Shown here: positions 57,587-64,000 of the stretch, piece by piece
Position numbering within the stretch: position 1 is the first letter of the stretch
Layout: every line of letters begins with the position of its first letter
Origin: an uncultured Pelagibacteraceae bacterium
Lineage (GTDB): Bacteria > Pseudomonadota > Alphaproteobacteria > Pelagibacterales > Pelagibacteraceae
NCBI GenBank assembly: GCA_902557235.1
Contig: CACDZR010000001.1
Location: forward strand, 160,631-224,630
Length of the DNA stretch: 64,000 nt
Direction of reading: 5' to 3'
The notes under the pieces: model-generated
The model's input: the letters and a program-made list of their open reading frames with translations, nothing else
Databases searched by the model: none
What the model was told of the DNA's origin: nothing
Made by a program: the position numbers and the translations under genes

Positions 57587-59041
57587 TTAAATTTTTTGAT
57601 CGTACTCACCAATCTTGCCAGTTTTCATTAATGTTTTATCAATGAATTTAAAAATATTTAATTTTCTTTCATCAGAAGTAGGGCTCTCTGTTACTACAAC
57701 TAATGAGGGTTTATTAGAGGATGCTCTAATTAAACCCCAAGAACCATCTTCAAAAGAAAATCTAACTCCATTTACTGTTATAATTTCCTTTATTTCTTGA
57801 TTATCTATTTTAATTTTTTGGTCTTTTATTTTTTTAAATTCCCTTACCATTTCGTCAACTACATTGTATTTTTCCTCATCTCTACAAAAAGGCGCCATAG
57901 TTGGTGATTGGTAAGTGGTTGGAAGCTCTTTAATTATTTCACTCATTTTTTTATCTTGATTATTTAATAAGTGACAAACTTGAATTGCTGAATTAATTCC
58001 GTCGTCGTAACCGTAACCTAATGGTTGATTGAAAAAAAAGTGTCCACTTTTTTCAAATCCAGCTAAAGCTTTTTCACTATGCACTTTTCTTTTGATGTGA
58101 GAATGACCTGTTTTCCAATATAAAGTTTCACATTGATTTTTATTTAAAATTTCGTCAGTTGAATAAAGACCTGTAGATTTTACATCCACAATAAACTTTG
58201 AACTTTTATGTGAATTCGATAAATTTCTAGCGATTAATAGGCCTATTTTATCAGAAAAAATTTCGTTTCCTTCATTATCAATTACACCAACACGATCACC
58301 ATCTCCATCAAAACCAAAACCTATATCAGCATTGTTTTCTTTCACTGATCTAACAATTGCATGAAGCATTTCTAAATCTTCAGGGTTTGGATTATATTTT
58401 GGGAAATTCCAATCTAAATTACAGTCTAATTCTACCACCTCACACCCAATTCCTCTTAGTATATCAGGGGCAAAAATCCCTGCTGTACCATTACCACAAG
58501 CAACAACTGCTTTTATTTTCTTTTTTAATTTATTTTTACTTATTAAATCCTCTTTATAAACTTTATCAAAATCTTTAATTTGTTTTTCATTACCGTTACC
58601 TTCAGTAAAATTTTCATTTAAGGTAATTTCTTTTAATTCTTTCATTTCCTCAGGTGCATGCGTTAATCCTTTTTTGATTCCCATTTTTACGCCCGTCCAA
58701 CCGTTTTCATTATGACTAGCTGTTACCATAGCAACTGCATCGGCATCTAAATTAAATTGTGCGAAATAAACCATTGGTGATAGAGATAAACCAACATCTT
58801 CAATAAAACATCCAGTTGATAGTAAACCCTTTTTTAAAGCTAACTTTATCTTTTCACTATATGATCTATAATCATGACCGACTATTATTCTTGGGTTTCC
58901 TTTTTTAGTATGTTGTTTAATTTGAGTACCTAGACCTTTTCCAAGATTCGTGATTCCCTGCTCATTAATGTCTTTTTCGTAAATCCATCTAGCGTCATAT
59001 TCTCTAAAGCCGAAGGGGTCTATTTTTATTGATTGAGACAT
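57587..59041 (-). CDS. phosphomannomutase/phosphoglucomutase
   Basis: VTASHNENGWTGVKMG; GFGFDGDGDRVGVID; FEKSGHFFF. Confidence 0.9.
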   Translation of the reverse strand: MSQSIKIDPFGFREYDARWIYEKDINEQGITNLGKGLGTQIKQHTKKGNPRIIVGHDYRSYSEKIKLALKKGLLSTGCFIEDVGLSLSPMVYFAQFNLDADAVAMVTASHNENGWTGVKMGIKKGLTHAPEEMKELKEITLNENFTEGNGNEKQIKDFDKVYKEDLISKNKLKKKIKAVVACGNGTAGIFAPDILRGIGCEVVELDCNLDWNFPKYNPNPEDLEMLHAIVRSVKENNADIGFGFDGDGDRVGVIDNEGNEIFSDKIGLLIARNLSNSHKSSKFIVDVKSTGLYSTDEILNKNQCETLYWKTGHSHIKRKVHSEKALAGFEKSGHFFFNQPLGYGYDDGINSAIQVCHLLNNQDKKMSEIIKELPTTYQSPTMAPFCRDEEKYNVVDEMVREFKKIKDQKIKIDNQEIKEIITVNGVRFSFEDGSWGLIRASSNKPSLVVVTESPTSDERKLNIFKFIDKTLMKTGKIGEYDQKI

Positions 59042-59118
59042 GCTGTTAATTACTTACATTTTTTTCATTTTTATAGTTGAATTTTTTTTTCACTGTTCTA
59101 TAAATGTTCTGTTGATTT

Positions 59119-59134
59119 ACATAATATTTAGTAT
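59119..59134. promoter_or_regulatory. NrdR-like box 1
   Basis: ACATAATATTTAGTAT, 14/16 to the recalled consensus ACACWATATWTWGTGT. Confidence 0.65.
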
Positions 59135-59149
59135 ATTAACACCAAGCGC

Positions 59150-59165
59150 ACACAACATATAGTTG
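59150..59165. promoter_or_regulatory. NrdR-like box 2
   Basis: ACACAACATATAGTTG, 13/16 to the recalled consensus; 31 bp from box 1 start to start. Confidence 0.6.
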
Positions 59166-59199
59166 TTTTCGCTATATTAACAAGATATATTAACAAAAA

Positions 59200-61140
59200 A
59201 TGAATAAAATACTATCGCAGGCATTAAAGAAAGCTGTCTCTGAATATAGCCCCAAGGTCGATGAAGTCCAAAAAAGCAATAGACCAGATTTATTCTCTTT
59301 AAATAACGAAACCGAGTTATTTCAAAATGATAAGGGCATAATAATTAAAATTGACCGATCAAAAGATGTAAACTTAACTGATTTTGGTAAGGCAACTTTA
59401 AAAGACAGATACCTTGGTCACAATGAATCTTTTCAAGATTTATTTGCGAGAGTAGCTAGCACATATGCTGACGATAATTTGCATGCGCAAAGAATTTATA
59501 ATTATATAAGTAACCTCTGGTTCATGCCAGCTACACCTGTTTTGTCTAATGGTGGAACTAAAAGAGGTTTACCAATTTCATGTTTTTTAAATGAAGCATC
59601 AGATAGCTTAGGTGGCATTCTAGATCTTTGGAGTGAAAATGTTTGGTTAGCTGCAAAAGGTGGAGGTATAGGAAGTTATTGGGGAAATTTAAGATCAATC
59701 GGTGAGAAGATTGGTAAAGTTGGAAAAACCTCTGGCATTATTCCATTTATAAAAGTTATGGACTCATTAACTATGGCAATCAGCCAGGGTTCATTAAGAA
59801 GAGGATCTGCAGCATGTTATCTTCCAATTGATCATCCTGAGATAGAAGAGTTTATGGAAATGAGAAGACCAACTGGTGGTGATCCAAATAGGAAAGCATT
59901 AAATTTACACCATGGTGTTTTGGTTTCAGATGCATTTATGCGAGCTGTAGAAAATGACGAACAATGGGCATTAAAGAGTCCTGCTGACGGAACCATTCAA
60001 CAAACTATATCTGCAAGAAATTTATGGATTAGATTATTAACAGCGAGAATTGAAACAGGTGAACCTTATATTATTTACATCGATACTGTTAATAGACAAA
60101 TACCGCAACACCATAAGCTTGCAAACCTTACAGTTAAAACTTCAAACCTTTGCAGTGAAATAACTTTACCTACTGGTATTGATAAAGATGGACGAGATAG
60201 AACAGCTGTTTGTTGTTTGTCCTCATTAAATTTAGAAAAGTATGATGAGTGGAAAGATGATCCAGATATGATTGGAGATGTAATGAGATTTTTAGATAAT
60301 GTTTTATCTGATTTTATTAACAAAGCTCCTGAGCAATTTAAAGATGCTAAATACTCTGCTGAGAGAGAAAGAAGTGTTGGGTTAGGAGTGATGGGTTTCC
60401 ATTCTTTCTTACAGAAAAAAAGAATTCCACTCGAGTCTGTTATGGCAAAGTCATGGAATAAAAAGATTTTCAAAAATATTCATGAAAAAGTAAATCAAGC
60501 CTCAAAAGATTTAGCTGAAGAAAGAGGTGCATGTCCAGATGCTGCAGAATATGGTTTTAAAGAAAGGTTTTCAAACAAAACTGCAATTGCACCAACTGCA
60601 TCTATTTCAATAATCTGTGGAGGTGCATCACCAGGAGTAGAACCTATTGCAGCTAACAGTTATACTCACAAAACTTTATCAGGATCTTTCAATGTCAGAA
60701 ATAGATATCTTGAGGAGATTTTGGAAAGTCACGGCAAGAATGATGATGAAACATGGTCAACAATAACTACTAATCAAGGTTCAGTTTCCCATCTAGATTT
60801 TTTAACTGATTTAGAAAAAGATGTTTTTAAAACTGCTTTTGAGTTAAATCAAAAATGGATTATTGAGTTGAGTGGTGATAGGACACCATTTATTTCTCAA
60901 GCACAATCAGTCAATTTGTTTTTACCAGCAGACGTTCACAAAAAAGAATTACATAGAATTCATTTTGATGCATGGAAAAAAGGTTTGAAAAGCCTTTATT
61001 ACTGTAGATCAAAATCAATTCAAAGAGCTGAAAATATCAATAATGCTCAATCAACTGATATCACAGCTAATGTATATAAATCTAAAAATCAACAAACTAA
61101 CGAAGAACCAGAATACGAGGAGTGTTTATCATGTCAGTAG
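59200..61140 (+). CDS. nrdA: class I ribonucleotide reductase alpha subunit, no N-terminal ATP-cone
   Basis: FMPATPVLSNGGT, AAKGGGIGSYWG, ASISIICGGASPGVEPI; C-terminal CLSCQ. Confidence 0.92.
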   Translation: MNKILSQALKKAVSEYSPKVDEVQKSNRPDLFSLNNETELFQNDKGIIIKIDRSKDVNLTDFGKATLKDRYLGHNESFQDLFARVASTYADDNLHAQRIYNYISNLWFMPATPVLSNGGTKRGLPISCFLNEASDSLGGILDLWSENVWLAAKGGGIGSYWGNLRSIGEKIGKVGKTSGIIPFIKVMDSLTMAISQGSLRRGSAACYLPIDHPEIEEFMEMRRPTGGDPNRKALNLHHGVLVSDAFMRAVENDEQWALKSPADGTIQQTISARNLWIRLLTARIETGEPYIIYIDTVNRQIPQHHKLANLTVKTSNLCSEITLPTGIDKDGRDRTAVCCLSSLNLEKYDEWKDDPDMIGDVMRFLDNVLSDFINKAPEQFKDAKYSAERERSVGLGVMGFHSFLQKKRIPLESVMAKSWNKKIFKNIHEKVNQASKDLAEERGACPDAAEYGFKERFSNKTAIAPTASISIICGGASPGVEPIAANSYTHKTLSGSFNVRNRYLEEILESHGKNDDETWSTITTNQGSVSHLDFLTDLEKDVFKTAFELNQKWIIELSGDRTPFISQAQSVNLFLPADVHKKELHRIHFDAWKKGLKSLYYCRSKSIQRAENINNAQSTDITANVYKSKNQQTNEEPEYEECLSCQ

Positions 61141-62147
61141 CAGAGAAAATCAAAGTAGAAAAAAAAGAAATTATCCAACCTAAAAAGATGGGTCTTTTAG
61201 TAGAAAATCCAGTTTACAAACCATTTAGATACCCTTGGTGTTATGACGCTTGGTTAACACAACAAAGAATCCATTGGTTACCTGAGGAGGTACCACTTGG
61301 TGATGATGTTAGAGATTGGCAGAAAAATTTATCACAACCAGAAAAAAATCTTTTAACTCAAATCTTTAGATTTTTTACTCAGGCTGATGTTGAAGTTAAT
61401 AACTGTTATTTAAGACATTATACAACTGTTTTTAAACCAACTGAAGTTTTAATGATGATGACAGCTTTTGCTGCAATGGAAACAGTTCATGTCGCTGCTT
61501 ATTCTCATTTATTAGATACTATTGGAATGCCAGAGTCAGAATATTCTGCATTTATGAAGTATAAAGAAATGAAAGACAAATATGATTACATGCAAGGATT
61601 TAATGTTAATTCAAAAGAAGACATTGCTAAAACTGTTGCAGTCTTTAGTGCTTTCACTGAGGGTCTACAATTATTCGCAAGTTTTGCGATCCTTTTAAAT
61701 TTCCCAAGACACAATAAGATGAAAGGAATGGGCCAAATAGTTACTTGGTCTGTAAGAGATGAAACTCTTCACTGCAATTCTATGATTAGAATTTTTAAAG
61801 AATTCATTAAAGAGAATCCAGAAATCTGGACACCAAAATTAAAAAAAGAATTATATGAAGCTTGCAGAACTATTATTGAACATGAGGATGCCTTTATAGA
61901 TTTAGCTTTTGAAATGGGTCCAATGGAAGGATTAACTGCAAAAGAGGTAAAAGACTATATTAGATTTATTGGTAATAGAAGACTAGTTCAATTAGGCTTG
62001 GAACCAATTTACGATGTACAAAAAAATCCACTTGGATGGTTAGATACAATGTTAAACGCAGTTGAGCACATGAACTTCTTTGAGGGTCGTGCAACTGAGT
62101 ATTCTAAAGCATCTACACAAGGAACTTGGGTCGAAGCTTTTAGTTAA
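61131..62147 (+). CDS. nrdB: class I ribonucleotide reductase beta subunit
   Basis: METVHVAAYSHLLDTI (ligands plus radical Tyr position), DETLHCNSM; ATG at 61131 preceded by GAGGAG. Confidence 0.93.
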   Translation: MSVAEKIKVEKKEIIQPKKMGLLVENPVYKPFRYPWCYDAWLTQQRIHWLPEEVPLGDDVRDWQKNLSQPEKNLLTQIFRFFTQADVEVNNCYLRHYTTVFKPTEVLMMMTAFAAMETVHVAAYSHLLDTIGMPESEYSAFMKYKEMKDKYDYMQGFNVNSKEDIAKTVAVFSAFTEGLQLFASFAILLNFPRHNKMKGMGQIVTWSVRDETLHCNSMIRIFKEFIKENPEIWTPKLKKELYEACRTIIEHEDAFIDLAFEMGPMEGLTAKEVKDYIRFIGNRRLVQLGLEPIYDVQKNPLGWLDTMLNAVEHMNFFEGRATEYSKASTQGTWVEAFS

Positions 62148-63272
62148 TTATCTTTGATTTAATTGAACAACTTTTCTGTGTTGGTTACCTTTGTAACTAG
62201 CGAGAGGTCTAATCAATTTATTCGCTGCATGTTGTTCAATAATATGTGCTGACCAACCAGTTATTCTTGAAATAACGAAAATAGGTGTGAAAAAATCTGT
62301 ATCAAAACCCATTAAATGATAAGTGGGACCAGTAGGGTAGTCTACATTTGGATGAATATTTTTTCTTTCAATCATAACTTTTTCAACAATGTTGTAAATT
62401 TTTTCAAATTTTTTATCTTTTTTAATTTTAGCAACTTTTCCAAAATATTCTCTCATTGTTGGCACTCTAGAGTCTCCACTTTTATAAACCCTATGACCAA
62501 AACCCATTACGACATCTTTATTATCGAGTGCTTTATTAATCCATTTAAGCGCATTTTCGGGTTTTTTTATTTTATTCATCATATGCATTACTTCTTCATT
62601 AGCTCCACCATGCAAAGGACCCTTTAAACTTGCGATTGCTCCAGTTATTGCTCCATGAATATCAGATAAACTACTTGTTATAGTTCTTGCGGTAAAAGTT
62701 GAAACATTAAAGCTATGTTCAGCATATAAAATTAAAGAAACATCAAAAGCTTTAACAATGTCTTTATTTGGGACTTTACCAAAACACATATGAAAAAAGT
62801 TTTCCGAAAAAGAAAGACTATTTTTTGGAGGTATAATTTTTTTTCCTTTTCTAGCTCTATAAAAAGCGGCCAAAGCCACTGGAGTTTTTGCAAAAATTCT
62901 CATTACTTTTCTCATGTTAGCCTTAGGTGAATTATCTTTTGTTTCCTTATCTTCCAGACCCATAATGCTTACAACTGTCCTTGCTACATCCATAGGGTGA
63001 GCTTTTTTAGGAAATTTCTTAATATCCTCTAATAGAGTTTTTGAGAGTTTTCTCTCTTTTCTTTCTTGTTTTTCAAAATTCTTTAATTGTTTTTTGTTCG
63101 GTAGCTCACCGTTTAGAATTAAATAAGCAACCTCTTCAAACTTACATTTTGCACATAAATCTTGAGCAGCATAACCTCTGTAAGTAAGAGAGTTTATTTC
63201 AGGCATTACTTTTGAGACTTCAGTTTCGTCTACAACAATTCCTAATAAACCCTTTTTTATTTCATCACTCAT
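62148..63272 (-). CDS. prpC: 2-methylcitrate synthase / citrate synthase family
   Basis: GHRVYKSGDSRVPTMR; LHGGANEEVM; adjacent to prpB-like gene. Confidence 0.85.
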   Translation of the reverse strand: MSDEIKKGLLGIVVDETEVSKVMPEINSLTYRGYAAQDLCAKCKFEEVAYLILNGELPNKKQLKNFEKQERKERKLSKTLLEDIKKFPKKAHPMDVARTVVSIMGLEDKETKDNSPKANMRKVMRIFAKTPVALAAFYRARKGKKIIPPKNSLSFSENFFHMCFGKVPNKDIVKAFDVSLILYAEHSFNVSTFTARTITSSLSDIHGAITGAIASLKGPLHGGANEEVMHMMNKIKKPENALKWINKALDNKDVVMGFGHRVYKSGDSRVPTMREYFGKVAKIKKDKKFEKIYNIVEKVMIERKNIHPNVDYPTGPTYHLMGFDTDFFTPIFVISRITGWSAHIIEQHAANKLIRPLASYKGNQHRKVVQLNQR

Positions 63273-64000
63273 TATTCATGACCTTCGGTGTTAAAGTTAT
63301 AAATTTTTTCGTCCAAACTATTATATTTTTCATAATCTACAAGATCATATAATCGTTTTCTAGTTTGCATTTTATCAATAATGTTGTTTTGGTGTCCATT
63401 TGCATAAATGTCTCTTAGACCATCCTCAACATTTTTCATTGCTAATCTTTGAGTTGTAACAGGATAAATAACTATATTATAACCAAGCTCTTCTAATTGT
63501 TTGTAATTTAATAATTTGGTTTTACCAAATTCAGTCATGTTAGCTAACAAATAACACGATAGTTCTCTTCTAACTTTTTCAAAATCTTTTTCATCATGAA
63601 GTGCTTCAGGAAAAACAATTTCTGCACCAGCATCAATATAAGCTTTACATCTTTCGATCATTTTATCTATTCCTTCTACACTTTTTGCATCAGACCTCGC
63701 AATGATCTTAAAATTATTATCTTTTTTTGCAGACACACATTCTTTAATTTTTTTAACCATTGCATCAGTTGATATCAATTCTTTGTTATCCAGGTGACCG
63801 CATCTTTTTCTTTCAATTTGATCTTCTATATGAACTCCCGTAATTCCAAACTCCTCAAAAGTTTCTATGGTTTCTTTACAAGATTTAAATCCTGTATCTA
63901 TATCAACAATCGTAGGAAGGTTTGTAACTCTTGAGATTAAATACGACCGTGTACTAACATCTTGCAAAGTAGTTAAGCCAATATCTGGAAAACCAAGATC
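63272..64000 (-). CDS. prpB: 2-methylisocitrate lyase, 5' truncated by window
   Basis: LPTIVDIDTGFKSCKETIETFEEFGITGVHIEDQIERKRCGHLDNKELIS; frame open to window edge (DLGFPDIGLTTLQDV). Confidence 0.88.
   Translation of the reverse strand, partial: DLGFPDIGLTTLQDVSTRSYLISRVTNLPTIVDIDTGFKSCKETIETFEEFGITGVHIEDQIERKRCGHLDNKELISTDAMVKKIKECVSAKKDNNFKIIARSDAKSVEGIDKMIERCKAYIDAGAEIVFPEALHDEKDFEKVRRELSCYLLANMTEFGKTKLLNYKQLEELGYNIVIYPVTTQRLAMKNVEDGLRDIYANGHQNNIIDKMQTRKRLYDLVDYEKYNSLDEKIYNFNTEGHE

Noticed and set aside
60075-60473. Minus-strand ORF (132 aa) inside nrdA
   Set aside because: Antisense shadow of a highly conserved gene.
62316-62627. Plus-strand ORF inside prpC
   Set aside because: Antisense shadow; Phe/Ile/Asn-rich by AT composition.
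1-64000. CRISPR arrays, prophage, transposases, toxin-antitoxin or defence islands
   Set aside because: Read-through found no regular spaced repeats and no integrase/transposase/Cas/restriction motifs among the ORFs.

Overview
AT-rich, highly streamlined alphaproteobacterial chromosome segment. Gene content and order style look like SAR11 / Candidatus Pelagibacter; this is inferred from content, no search was run. There are about 70 protein genes, one tRNA-Met(CAT), no rRNA, no CRISPR array and no recognisable transposase or phage. Main blocks: (a) a tight minus-strand run of 11 small genes, mostly of unknown function (2366-6157); (b) cysE-cysK; (c) a sulfonate/taurine-type region with tauABC-like genes, a tpa-like aminotransferase, ald, a pta-like gene, an HpsN/HisD-like dehydrogenase and an LDH2/ComC-like dehydrogenase; (d) a surface-polysaccharide block next to tRNA-Met; (e) an mtnP-mtnA-class II aldolase-speD/speE fusion operon; (f) polar amino acid ABC, TTT and TRAP transporters; (g) nrdAB; (h) prpC-prpB at the right edge. 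The most interesting non-gene signals are: hairpins, three of them terminator-like, between the solute-binding-protein gene and the membrane-subunit genes in all four multi-gene SBP transporter operons; 8 of 13 convergent gene pairs sharing a 4-nt interlocked stop (TTAA or CTAA), with a single 257-bp exception that carries a duplicated gene tail; paired NrdR-like boxes at 31-bp spacing upstream of nrdA; a 13-bp direct repeat at 32-bp spacing in front of a double winged-helix regulator; and a homopolymer frameshift in an M24 peptidase gene.
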